Assembly (NCBI GenBank): GCA_029012445.1
Contig: JAQXMC010000022.1
Location: 1 to 64,000 of the forward strand
Source of the DNA: Oscillospiraceae bacterium
GTDB taxonomy: Bacteria > Bacillota > Clostridia > Oscillospirales > Acutalibacteraceae
Length of the DNA stretch: 64,000 bases
Reading direction: 5' to 3'
Part shown: piece after piece, positions 7,758 through 15,884 of the stretch
Layout of the letters: the number at the start of each line of letters is the position of its first letter
Numbering within the stretch: position 1 is the first letter of the stretch
The notes under the pieces: model-generated
Told to the model about the DNA's origin: nothing
Databases searched by the model: none
The model's input: only the letters and a program-made list of their open reading frames with translations
Position numbers and translations under genes: made by a program

Positions 7758-8495
7758 ATGCTTGAGGCATTTTCAAAAAAGCTCAACTCCATAATATCTC
7801 TGCCGCCGGTTGCCGAAAATGAGACGCTGATCAGGAATCTGACGCATCAGCTGATAAACGAAGTCAGACTCTATGACGAATTAAAGCACGATGGCGAAGC
7901 CAAAAGAATAATAAGCCGCTGCTACGCCCACATGGAAAAGCTCAGCCGGAATATTCTGATGGGCGGAGCCGGCGATATGTTCAGATTTGCCCCGGCCGAT
8001 TTCGGGTACGCAGTCGGTAACTGCGTTATTGCCTGCGACACGCTGCTTTGCGGGAGCGATATCGTTCTGACTTTTCAGAGCAGACCACGGCTCAGCTGCG
8101 TTTTTTGCTATAAGCTGATAACAAAGGCCGTCACCGTGATGACGGAAACGCTGCTTAGTGAAAGCGGCGGATCTCTCATAGAATTTCAGTGCAAAAAAAT
8201 ACCGTCCGCTACGGTATTATTGGCCTGTTGCGACAATAATAATCACAGTGTTTTTTTTAATGATATCGCTCAGCAAGACCTGAAGCTGCTTTCGAGAATA
8301 GCCGGTCTGCACTGCGGTGCCTGCGTCTGCGGCAGCAATGAGAACGGCGCGTACATTGCAATAAGCGTCGGCGACGGACTTGAAAGCAACAGCAAAGCCG
8401 TCAGAATTCCGAGCTATATTGACCTTTTGCTCGATAAAGCCTCGGATATATACATCGGTCTTAGCAATATTGATGAAATTCATTTTTCTGATTGA
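7758..8495 (+). CDS. Uncharacterised protein resembling a degenerate histidine kinase core
   Basis: This 245-residue protein is not confidently recognised. A helical stretch at residues 20-65 resembles a dimerisation helix pair. A region around residues 75-125 resembles the start of a GHKL ATPase domain, and the C-terminal GLHCGACVCGS...GAYIAISV resembles its last glycine-containing hairpin. The phospho-acceptor His and the N, G1 and G2 boxes are absent, so it should not bind ATP or transfer phosphate in the usual way. It precedes the D-aspartate gene cluster on the same strand, but that cluster has its own promoter. Confidence 0.6.
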   Translation: MLEAFSKKLNSIISLPPVAENETLIRNLTHQLINEVRLYDELKHDGEAKRIISRCYAHMEKLSRNILMGGAGDMFRFAPADFGYAVGNCVIACDTLLCGSDIVLTFQSRPRLSCVFCYKLITKAVTVMTETLLSESGGSLIEFQCKKIPSATVLLACCDNNNHSVFFNDIAQQDLKLLSRIAGLHCGACVCGSNENGAYIAISVGDGLESNSKAVRIPSYIDLLLDKASDIYIGLSNIDEIHFSD

Positions 8496-8519
8496 CTTTA
8501 ACCCTATTTGTGCTATAAT
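8492..8519 (+). promoter_or_regulatory. Sigma-A promoter of the ligase-racemase-asnB operon
   Basis: TTGACT (8492-8497) and a perfect TATAAT (8514-8519) are separated by 16 bases, straddling the stop codon of the preceding gene and 51 bases before the ATP-grasp start codon. Confidence 0.8.
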
Positions 8520-8570
8520 TTATTTTAACTGATTTTCTAATTTTCTAAATGTGTGAAAGGGATAGAAAAA

Positions 8571-9821
8571 ATGGAACTTGTTGAAAGAGAATTCATGCCC
8601 GTTATTCTCGGCGCAGATATCACCGCATACAGTCTTGCCCGTTCGTTTCATGAGGAATACGGCATTAAATCCCTGGTTCTCAGCCGCCTTCAGGCTAAAA
8701 TAATCTCGGAAAGCAAAATTTGCGAAAACCGTGTTTTCCCCGGTCTCGACAAGGCTGAAATACTTATCGAAAAGCTCATCGAAATCGGCAAAGAATTCGA
8801 GGGCAAAAAGAAGCTTATCGTCATGGGCTGCGGAGACTGGTATGTCAGAGCGCTGATTGAAAACAAGGACAAGCTTTCCGAATATTATATTATTCCTTAT
8901 ATTGATGTCGATCTGCTCAATAAGATAGTGCTTAAAGATAAGTTCTATGAAATATGCGACGAGCTCGGAATAGATCACCCGAAAACTTATGTTTATAACT
9001 GCGGAGAGGAAAACGATCTCAAATTTGATTTTGATTATCCCGTGATCGCCAAGTGCGCAAACTCGGCTTTATATCACTACGCTCAGTTTGAGGGCAAAAA
9101 GAAGGTCTTTCGCTTTGAGGATGAAGCAAGCCTCAGGGCTATGCTCGAAAAACTTGAAAAGTCAAGCTATAACTATAAATTTCTTATTCAGGACTGTATT
9201 CCCGGCGACGACACAAATATGAGAGTGCTCACCTGCTACTGCGACAGAAACGCAAAGGTCAAGTTCGCCTCTCTCGGTCATGTTCTTCTTGAAGATCACA
9301 CTCCGTCCGCCATAGGCAATCCGGTCGCCATAATCAACGAGGTCGATGAAAAGATCGTCGCTGACGCAACAAAGTTTCTTGAGCATATTGGCTACACAGG
9401 CTTTGCCAATTTCGATATCAAGTATGACAGCCGCGACGGAAAATATAAATTCTTTGAGATAAACGTCAGGCTCGGCAGAAGCAACTTTTATGTGACCGGC
9501 AGCGGCTTCAACACGGTCAAATGGATCGTTGACGATCTTATCTATCACAAGGATCTTGAATACACAGTCGCAGACAAGGAAAATCTCTTCTTTGTTGTTC
9601 CCAAAGGAATACTCAAGAGATATATAAAACACGACAAAGAGCTGACGGCAAGAGTCAACAGACTTTTCAAAGAAAAGAAGATAAGCTATCCGCTTTATTA
9701 TAAAAAAGATCTCAGCCCCGTCAGAAGATTTTATGTTGTTGCGGCGTATTTCAATCAATACAGAAAATATCATAAGATGGAAAAAACCTCCGTGCCGGTT
9801 TACGGAAAAATAGAGAAATGA
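8571..9821 (+). CDS. ATP-grasp ligase, D-aspartate ligase-like
   Basis: This 416-residue ATP-grasp protein has the N-terminal pattern FMPVILGADITAYSLARSF, which closely resembles what I recall of the D-aspartate ligase (Aslfm) of Enterococcus faecium. The central YPVIAKCA and IQDCIPGDD segments and the C-terminal FFEINVRLGRSN metal/ATP segment are typical of ATP-grasp enzymes. Such ligases add D-Asp to the lysine or diamino acid of the peptidoglycan precursor. An aspartate racemase gene follows 10 bases later, supporting the assignment. The ATG at 8571 follows AAAGGGA; an upstream GTG at 8553 would overlap that site. A different carboxylate-amine ligase is the alternative. Confidence 0.72.
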   Translation: MELVEREFMPVILGADITAYSLARSFHEEYGIKSLVLSRLQAKIISESKICENRVFPGLDKAEILIEKLIEIGKEFEGKKKLIVMGCGDWYVRALIENKDKLSEYYIIPYIDVDLLNKIVLKDKFYEICDELGIDHPKTYVYNCGEENDLKFDFDYPVIAKCANSALYHYAQFEGKKKVFRFEDEASLRAMLEKLEKSSYNYKFLIQDCIPGDDTNMRVLTCYCDRNAKVKFASLGHVLLEDHTPSAIGNPVAIINEVDEKIVADATKFLEHIGYTGFANFDIKYDSRDGKYKFFEINVRLGRSNFYVTGSGFNTVKWIVDDLIYHKDLEYTVADKENLFFVVPKGILKRYIKHDKELTARVNRLFKEKKISYPLYYKKDLSPVRRFYVVAAYFNQYRKYHKMEKTSVPVYGKIEK

Positions 9822-9831
9822 GGGGCTGCAG

Positions 9832-10548
9832 ATGAAGTCCAGAACCTTAGGAATACTCGGCGGCGTCGGGCCGCTGGCCTCAATATATTTCCAGCAGCTT
9901 GTGGTGAAATATACAGACGCCTCAACAGATCAGGAGCATATACCCGCAGTCGTCTATAACGACACCTTCATTCCGGACAGGACCGCTTATATCCTCGGAA
10001 AAAGCGAGCTTGATCCCCTGCCCTACATAGAAGACGGCTTTAAAAAGCTTGAGGAAGCGGGCTGCGATCTTGCGGTTATAACCTGCAACACGGCTCATTA
10101 TTTTCTCGATAAATTTTCAAAAGACATCGGTATTCCTATCGTCAGCATTATTGAAACGGCGGTCGGATATGTTCTGAAAAACACGCCCGATGTTAAAAAG
10201 ATCGGCGTTATCGCAACAGACGGGACCGTTCAGAGCGGCGTTTATAAAAAATGCATTGAAAAAAGCGGGCTTGAATGTGAGGTCCCGGACGGCGACGATC
10301 AGAAAGCCGTAATGGATATCATATATAACGAGGTCAAGGCCGGAAAAAAAGGCAACTGCGGCAGACTTATGCAGGTCGTTGAAAACCTCAGAAGCAAGGG
10401 CTGCGGCGCCGTGATACTCGGCTGCACCGAGCTTTCGGTCATCAACGAAGATAACGGACTGACAAAAAAATACAGCTATATCGTTGACGCTATGGAGGCG
10501 TTGGCAAAAAAATGCGTGGTTCTATGCGGAAAGAAAGTTAAGGAGTAA
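9832..10548 (+). CDS. racD: Aspartate racemase (Asp/Glu racemase family)
   Basis: This 238-residue protein begins with LGILGGVGPLAS and has the two catalytic cysteines of PLP-independent Asp/Glu racemases in VITCNTAHY (near residue 85) and LGCTELS (near residue 204). It interconverts L- and D-aspartate. It is 10 bases downstream of the ATP-grasp ligase and 6 bases upstream of asnB, so the three are almost certainly one transcript. In this setting it would provide D-Asp to the ligase. Confidence 0.88.
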   Translation: MKSRTLGILGGVGPLASIYFQQLVVKYTDASTDQEHIPAVVYNDTFIPDRTAYILGKSELDPLPYIEDGFKKLEEAGCDLAVITCNTAHYFLDKFSKDIGIPIVSIIETAVGYVLKNTPDVKKIGVIATDGTVQSGVYKKCIEKSGLECEVPDGDDQKAVMDIIYNEVKAGKKGNCGRLMQVVENLRSKGCGAVILGCTELSVINEDNGLTKKYSYIVDAMEALAKKCVVLCGKKVKE

Positions 10549-10554
10549 AGATTT

Positions 10555-12396
10555 ATGTGCGGATTTGTCGGCTTTCTCAATGAATTAAGCGATGAGGAAA
10601 ATAACAAAATAGTCCGTCAAATGGCGGACAGAATAATACACAGAGGCCCCGATCAGGACGATTACTATGTTGACGGCGACATATCACTCGGTTTCAGAAG
10701 ACTGAGCATAATCGACCTTGAGGGCGGAAGTCAGCCTATCCTCAATGAGGACGGCTCAAAGGTGCTCGTTTTCAACGGCGAGATATATAACTATCAGGAG
10801 ATAAGAGAAGATCTTATCAAAAAAGGTCATATTTTCAAAACCCATTCCGATTCGGAAACGATACTTCACGGCTACGAGGAATACGGCAAGGACATTCTTT
10901 CAAAGCTTCGCGGAATGTTCGCTTTCGTAATCTGGGATAAAAACAAAAAAGAAATATTCGCCGCAAGAGATATTTTCGGAATAAAACCGTTTTTCTATTA
11001 CACAAACGGAAAAACCTTCATGTTCGCTTCAGAAATCAAGGCTTTTCTTTCAAACCCGAAGTTCATCAAGGAGCTCAACAGTGAAAGAATACCCGAATAT
11101 CTCTGCTTTGAATATATCCCGAGTGAAGAAACGCTCTTTAAAAATGTGTACAAACTGCCACCTGCCTCCTATTTGATATACAGAGACGGCAAGTTTGACA
11201 TTCAGCCTTATTTTGAGCTGAAATATGATATCGACGACTCAAAGAGCCTTGAAGAGTGGGAGGATATTATTGATAAGACCTTTAAGGATTCGACCTCTAT
11301 GCACGGCATCAGCGATGTTGAGGTGGGCTGCTTCCTTTCAAGCGGAGTCGATTCAAGCTATGTCGTTAATGAGATGGCTAAAAAGAACGATGTCAAAACC
11401 TTTTCGGTCGGATTTGCAGAAGAAAAATACAGCGAGCTTAGCTATGCGGAGGAATTCGCCGATCATGTCGGCGTCAAGCTTTATTCGAAAAAGATCACCG
11501 CAGACGAATACTTCGAGGCCGCGCCCAAAGTTCAGTATCACATGGACGAGCCGCTCCCGAATCCGTCGGCTCTCGCTCTTTATTTCCTTGCGCAGGAAGC
11601 TTCCAAGCAGGTCAAGGTCGTTTTGAGCGGCGAGGGCGCTGACGAGCTTTTCGGCGGATATCACTATTACCGCGAGCCTCTTGACTTTGCCGCTTATCAG
11701 AAATTGCCCCTCGGCCTGAGGAAGACAGCCGCCGCATTCGCGCGCCATCTCCCGAGAATGCACGGAAAGCGTTTTCTCATTAACGGCGCAAAACCCATTG
11801 AGGAAAGATATATCAGAAATAACTATGTTTTCCCATACACCGAGCGCGACAAGGTGCTTTCACCTAACATTCCCGCCGCTAAGCCGGAGACCTTCACTAA
11901 AAAATATTTCGACAAGGTCAGGAATGAGGACGACATCACAAAAATGCAATATGTCGATATAAACACATGGCTCGTTCAGGATATTCTTGTTAAGGCCGAC
12001 AGAATGAGTATGGCTCATTCTCTTGAGCTGAGAGTACCCTTCCTTGACAAGGAGATGCTCAAGGTTGCGCTTCAGATACCGTCGAAATACAGAGTCGGTA
12101 AAGAAGTCACAAAGATTGCGCTCAGAGGAGCCGCCGCAAAGGAACTGCCCGAAAAGACGGCGCAGATGAGAAAGAAAGGCTTCCCCGTTCCGCTCAACGA
12201 CTGGCTGAAGCAGGATAAATACTACAACCTTGTCAAAGCTGAGTTCGAAAGCAAGGAAGCCGCGATGTTCTTCAATCAGGACTATATACTCAAGCTTCTG
12301 GAAAACCACAAAAACGGCAAGGAAAAGAACATGAAACGCATCTGGTCGATATATTCATTCCTGCTGTGGTATCGTCAATATTTTGTTGAAAACTAA
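10555..12396 (+). CDS. asnB: Glutamine-hydrolysing asparagine synthetase, AsnB/AsnH type
   Basis: This 613-residue enzyme has Cys2 as N-terminal nucleophile (MCGFVGF), a class II glutaminase domain to about residue 210, and a synthetase domain with the PP-loop SSGVDSS near residue 262 and the GEGADELFGGY motif. It amidates a carboxylate with glutamine and ATP. Classical AsnB makes L-asparagine. In lactic acid bacteria the relative AsnH amidates D-Asp in the peptidoglycan cross-bridge, and the position behind a D-Asp ligase and racemase favours that role here. The ATG follows AAGGAG. Confidence 0.9.
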   Translation: MCGFVGFLNELSDEENNKIVRQMADRIIHRGPDQDDYYVDGDISLGFRRLSIIDLEGGSQPILNEDGSKVLVFNGEIYNYQEIREDLIKKGHIFKTHSDSETILHGYEEYGKDILSKLRGMFAFVIWDKNKKEIFAARDIFGIKPFFYYTNGKTFMFASEIKAFLSNPKFIKELNSERIPEYLCFEYIPSEETLFKNVYKLPPASYLIYRDGKFDIQPYFELKYDIDDSKSLEEWEDIIDKTFKDSTSMHGISDVEVGCFLSSGVDSSYVVNEMAKKNDVKTFSVGFAEEKYSELSYAEEFADHVGVKLYSKKITADEYFEAAPKVQYHMDEPLPNPSALALYFLAQEASKQVKVVLSGEGADELFGGYHYYREPLDFAAYQKLPLGLRKTAAAFARHLPRMHGKRFLINGAKPIEERYIRNNYVFPYTERDKVLSPNIPAAKPETFTKKYFDKVRNEDDITKMQYVDINTWLVQDILVKADRMSMAHSLELRVPFLDKEMLKVALQIPSKYRVGKEVTKIALRGAAAKELPEKTAQMRKKGFPVPLNDWLKQDKYYNLVKAEFESKEAAMFFNQDYILKLLENHKNGKEKNMKRIWSIYSFLLWYRQYFVEN

Positions 12397-12508
12397 AAGA
12401 ATACGCCGTCGCAGTAATCAAATAAGGTATTTCCGGCGATAAAGTCAGAATTTCATTTAAAGCTTTTTTGCTGTGATTTCTGCGTTTTGCGGCTTAACAA
12501 ACATTTTC

Positions 12509-12528
12509 GGGCGGAGAAATCTCCGCCC
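12509..12528. terminator. Hairpin between asnB and the ZnuA-like gene
   Basis: GGGCGGAG-AAAT-CTCCGCCC is a perfect 8-bp stem, 20 bases before the next start codon. No T run follows on the plus strand. It may be a weak terminator or a leader structure for the downstream lipoprotein gene. Confidence 0.45.
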
Positions 12529-12547
12529 ATTGCTTTAAGGTGATTTC

Positions 12548-13477
12548 ATGAAAAAAACCGCTTTTATTTTATCTGTTTTGCTCATTCTCATGTGTCTGAC
12601 CGGCTGCGAAGGCACAAACTCCGTTCCCGAAAGCACTGACCGCATACAAGTCGTGGCGGCAATGTTTGCGGAATATGATTTTGCCAGACAGATATCAGGC
12701 GGCCTGGCTGATGTGAAAATGCTGCTGCCGCCCGGAGCAGATATGCATGACTATGAGCCGACTCCGAAGAACATCATTGACATTAAAAACGCCGATGTGT
12801 TTATCTACGGCGGCGGTGAGTCCGACGCATGGCTCGATACGATTCTTGAAAGCGTGGACGGAAAAATCAAAACAGTCAGAATGACGGACGCCTGCCGGCT
12901 TCTTGAAGAAGATGAAGGGGAAAATTCCGATGAAGAACACGAGCACAGCGAATATGACGAGCATGTCTGGACTTCGCCGAAAAACGCAGTCAGAATAGTC
13001 GGAGCCATAACCGACGCGCTGTGTTCGGCCGATGAAAAAAACGCCGATAATTACAGAAAAAACGAAAGCGAATATATATCCGAGCTTGAAAGCCTCGACT
13101 CTGATTTTCGGGCAGCGGTAAGCAATTCCGAACGTGATGTCGTTGTTTTCGGCGACAGATTTCCCCTGCTTTACTTTGTCAGAGAATACGGACTTGAATA
13201 TTTCGCCGCATTTCCGGGCTGCTCTCATGACACCGAAGCTTCGGCCGGAACGGTGAGGTTTCTCATTGATAAAGTACGCAAAGAAAATATACCGGTCGTT
13301 TTCAAGATAGAGCTTTCAAGCGACGCCACGGCTGAAGCTATTGCGGCTGAAACAGGCGCCCGTGTTCTTGAATTCAATTCCTGCCACAGCATCACACGGG
13401 ATCAGTTTGACGGCGGCTCGACCTATGTTTCGCTGATGAGGCAAAACCTTGAGAATCTGAAAATTGCGCTGAACTGA
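12548..13477 (+). CDS. znuA: Metal ABC transporter substrate-binding lipoprotein (ZnuA/AdcA-like)
   Basis: This 309-residue cluster A-I binding protein starts with a signal peptide ending in a lipobox (LTGC), so it should be a surface lipoprotein. Likely metal ligands are the His in ADMHDYEPTP, the His in DEHVWTSP, the His in PGCSHDTEAS and a C-terminal acidic residue. A short His/Asp/Glu-rich loop (EEHEHSEYDEHVW) precedes the second ligand, which is typical of zinc rather than manganese binders. No permease or ATPase gene is adjacent. The start follows AAGGTG. Confidence 0.85.
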   Translation: MKKTAFILSVLLILMCLTGCEGTNSVPESTDRIQVVAAMFAEYDFARQISGGLADVKMLLPPGADMHDYEPTPKNIIDIKNADVFIYGGGESDAWLDTILESVDGKIKTVRMTDACRLLEEDEGENSDEEHEHSEYDEHVWTSPKNAVRIVGAITDALCSADEKNADNYRKNESEYISELESLDSDFRAAVSNSERDVVVFGDRFPLLYFVREYGLEYFAAFPGCSHDTEASAGTVRFLIDKVRKENIPVVFKIELSSDATAEAIAAETGARVLEFNSCHSITRDQFDGGSTYVSLMRQNLENLKIALN

Positions 13478-13504
13478 AAAGCGCTCAAATCCGAATTTTG
13501 AATT

Positions 13505-13531
13505 GCGCCGAAAACTCGCCGTTTTCGGCGC
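13505..13531 (+). terminator. Hairpin terminator after the ZnuA-like gene
   Basis: An 11-bp perfect stem (GCGCCGAAAAC/GTTTTCGGCGC) with a 5-base loop starts 28 bases after the stop codon. The T run is poor (TTC). Confidence 0.6.
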
Positions 13532-13538
13532 TTCGAGC

Positions 13539-13568
13539 TGCGGCGGGCACTAAACCGCGCCCGCCGCA
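13539..13568. repeat. Dispersed GC-rich palindrome, copy 1
   Basis: A 10-bp stem, TGCGGCGGGC with its complement, around a 10-base loop. It shares the core GCGGCGGGCACT with the palindrome at 34813-34837 and, with one change, with that at 35089-35119. Confidence 0.6.
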
Positions 13569-13597
13569 CTGCAATAGGACAAAGTTTTCCCAAAAGG

Positions 13598-13642
13598 ATA
13601 ACATAGGGAGGCTAAGCCGATGGCTTAGCCTTCCTATGTTAT
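13598..13642. repeat. Long hairpin with 21-bp stem
   Basis: ATAACATAGG-G-AGGCTAAGCC pairs with its complement through a single G.T wobble around a 3-base loop (GAT). It is unlike an ordinary terminator because no T run follows on either strand. It could be a fragment or end of a small non-autonomous element, or an intergenic repeat. Confidence 0.6.
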
Positions 13643-13746
13643 TAGCGCAGCGAATGGGCTTTTGCCCTCTGCACTTAATTTTCACCAAGCAAATATCCTA
13701 AGGCTGGAGACAGTCCGTTTTTTCACTTTGCCGAAGCACACAAAAG

Positions 13747-13768
13747 CCGGGCAAGAAGCTCCGCCCGG
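13747..13768 (-). terminator. Terminator of the ftsK-radA-DUF6873 operon
   Basis: On the minus strand CCGGGC and GCCCGG flank a 10-base loop and are followed by CTTTTG. It lies 15 bases past the last stop codon of the operon. Confidence 0.65.
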
Positions 13769-13782
13769 TCATATCTTATATC

Positions 13783-14514
13783 TTATTTCTCCGAAATCGC
13801 AACAACCGAGCCTATATCCCTGAGTCTTCCGTCAAATAGCTCAGCATAGCCCATCTTGTGCTTTCTGATAAATGCTTTTATCTCATTTGCGTTTCGGTGG
13901 CAGCTCAGTGAGCCGAAAAAGGTCACTTCGTTTTTTGAAAGCTTTGCGCTCGCTCCCCCTATAAAGCCATAAGGCTTTCCGTCAAGCAGAATATCGCCTT
14001 TTTCGATAAGAAGCACATCAAATATATCTTTCGTTCTTTTATATATGCTCTCGTCGTCGGTTATAAATGCGCGCTCGTTCAGAATACAGACCGAACACCT
14101 GCAATAGCCCTGATTGACCTTGAGCTTTTCAAGAGGCAATGCCGAAACAAACGGCTCAACGCCCTTTTTGCCGCATATAAGTCTGCTGCCGATAACGGCG
14201 CAGTTGAGTCTGACATCGTTCGGATATCCGCCTTTGATCTCTTTTTCGGTGTATCTGATATCAAAGCCCGATCTTTTCAGCTTGTCACCGGCGGCTGTCT
14301 GCCTTTTATCAAGGATTATTCTTCTGCCGCCCAGATGAAATGCTGATATATCGGCATGATTTCTGATTGACGGCTCAACATCGGGATTATCTTCAAGAAC
14401 GACCGTCTCAATGCCCGATGAATTTAATCTTTTGATAATGTCTTCGTGCCGCCCTATAATTACCGCTCCGACATCTTTTTCGGGCAGATTCGGCAGCCTT
14501 ATAAAATCACTCAT
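13783..14514 (-). CDS. Conserved protein, possibly DUF6873 GME-fold
   Basis: This 243-residue protein contains HADISAFHLGG near residue 53 and QGYCRCSVCIL...AFITDD near residues 135-153. A His/Asp motif followed by a conserved Cys resembles the guanidine-modifying enzyme (GME) fold family DUF6873 that I recall from Clostridia, but I cannot confirm it and no activity can be assigned. Three cysteines fall within six residues (CRCSVC), which could also bind metal. Its start overlaps the end of radA by 8 bases, so the two are translationally coupled. Confidence 0.65.
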   Translation of the reverse strand: MSDFIRLPNLPEKDVGAVIIGRHEDIIKRLNSSGIETVVLEDNPDVEPSIRNHADISAFHLGGRRIILDKRQTAAGDKLKRSGFDIRYTEKEIKGGYPNDVRLNCAVIGSRLICGKKGVEPFVSALPLEKLKVNQGYCRCSVCILNERAFITDDESIYKRTKDIFDVLLIEKGDILLDGKPYGFIGGASAKLSKNEVTFFGSLSCHRNANEIKAFIRKHKMGYAELFDGRLRDIGSVVAISEK

Positions 14515-15883
14515 TTATCGCCTCAAATGTGCGTCTGACATTGTTGACGCCGATAACTTCAATCATGTTGAGCGTTTTCTTTGTTATTTCCCTGAGATTG
14601 TGTCTCGGAACAACGCACTTTTTAAACCCGAGTCTTGCCGCTTCGATTATTCTTTGTTCGCAGCAGGAAACTCCCCTGACCTCTCCCGCAAGGCCAATCT
14701 CGCCGAAAGCAATAACATCATCCGGAAGAGGAATATCCTTCAGCGATGATATCAGCGACAAGGCTATCGTCAGGTCAAGAGCAGGCTCGTCTATCCTTAA
14801 ACCGCCGACAATATTGACATAAACGTCGCTGTTGCTGTAATAATAGCCTGTCCTTTTTTCAAGAACAGCAATTATCATTGCAAGCCTGTTATAGTCAAAG
14901 CCCGTTGACATTCTTCTCGGATTGCCGAAGCCCGACGCGGTAACAAGCGCCTGTACCTCAGCTAAAATAGGACGCGAGCCTTCCATAACCGAAGTGATGC
15001 AGATTCCGGAAACATTATTCGGTCTGCCCGAAATCAGCATCTCGGACGGATTAACGACCTCTCTGAGGCCGGTGTCGAGCATCTCGAAAACTCCGATCTC
15101 ATTTGTTGAGCCAAAACGGTTTTTGACTGCCCTCAATATTCTGAAAGATAAATTTCTGTCTCCCTCGAAATATAAAACTGTGTCAACAATATGCTCAAGC
15201 ACCTTAGGCCCCGCTATATTGCCGTCCTTGTTGACATGACCGACGATAATTATAGGTATATTCAGGCTTTTTGCGACATGGAGAAAAACATTGGTGGATT
15301 CCCTGACCTGAGCCACGCTGCCGGGCGACGACTGAAGCTCGGTGAAGTTCATGGTCTGTATTGAGTCAACGATAACGAGATCGGGCTTGTTTTGCCTGAT
15401 AAACTCGCCTATCTGCTGAACATCGGTCTGACAGAGAATATAGAGGTTTTCCGTCGTCACATTAAGTCTTTGCGCTCTGAGCTTTATTTGGGTATATGAC
15501 TCCTCACCCGAGACATAAAGCACCGTTTTATCCTCGCAAAGATAATTGCAAATCTGCAAAAGTATGGTTGATTTTCCGATTCCTGGATCGCCGCTGAGAA
15601 GAACGAGAGAGCCGTTGACAATACCTCCGCCGAGCACTCTGTCAAGCTCGCCGAGGCCTGTTTTATATCTAACCTCTCTGTCTGACTTTATTTCGCTCAG
15701 ATTCAGCGCGCGGAAGCTGCTCACACCACCGGCGGGGCCCGACTTTTCCCTGCCCGCCGGGCTGACTGTTCTTATCTCCTCGCAAAGCGTGTTCCACTCC
15801 CTGCACTCCGGGCACTGACCGAGCCACTTCGGCGTTTCATAGCCGCAGTTGGAGCAGACATAAACCGATTTTGACTTTGCCAT
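14507..15883 (-). CDS. radA: DNA repair protein RadA
   Basis: This 458-residue protein starts with a four-cysteine zinc finger (CSNCGYETPKWLGQCPEC), followed by a RecA-type ATPase with Walker A GDPGIGKST, the RadA-specific KNRFGSTNE motif, and a C-terminal Lon-like domain. It promotes branch migration during recombination. The start was moved to the ATG with GGAGG at 5 bases, just 2 bases from the end of the amidase gene; the longer ORF has 27 extra residues without a site. Confidence 0.96.
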   Translation of the reverse strand: MAKSKSVYVCSNCGYETPKWLGQCPECREWNTLCEEIRTVSPAGREKSGPAGGVSSFRALNLSEIKSDREVRYKTGLGELDRVLGGGIVNGSLVLLSGDPGIGKSTILLQICNYLCEDKTVLYVSGEESYTQIKLRAQRLNVTTENLYILCQTDVQQIGEFIRQNKPDLVIVDSIQTMNFTELQSSPGSVAQVRESTNVFLHVAKSLNIPIIIVGHVNKDGNIAGPKVLEHIVDTVLYFEGDRNLSFRILRAVKNRFGSTNEIGVFEMLDTGLREVVNPSEMLISGRPNNVSGICITSVMEGSRPILAEVQALVTASGFGNPRRMSTGFDYNRLAMIIAVLEKRTGYYYSNSDVYVNIVGGLRIDEPALDLTIALSLISSLKDIPLPDDVIAFGEIGLAGEVRGVSCCEQRIIEAARLGFKKCVVPRHNLREITKKTLNMIEVIGVNNVRRTFEAINE

Positions 15884-15884
15884 T

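Larger units (their letters stand above)
13478..13782. other. Gene-free gap rich in inverted repeats
   Basis: This 305-base gap between two convergent genes has no credible gene. It contains a terminator-like hairpin (13505-13531), a member of a dispersed palindrome family (13539-13568), a 21-bp near-perfect hairpin (13598-13642) and the terminator of the minus-strand operon (13747-13768). The part from 13650 to 13740 shows no clear structure beyond a small GGGC/GCCC stem. Confidence 0.7.

Noticed and set aside
13485..13701. Two short frames of 67 codons on opposite strands, similar to each other in part
   Set aside because: They arise because the region is made of inverted repeats, so both strands read alike; no ribosome binding site supports them.
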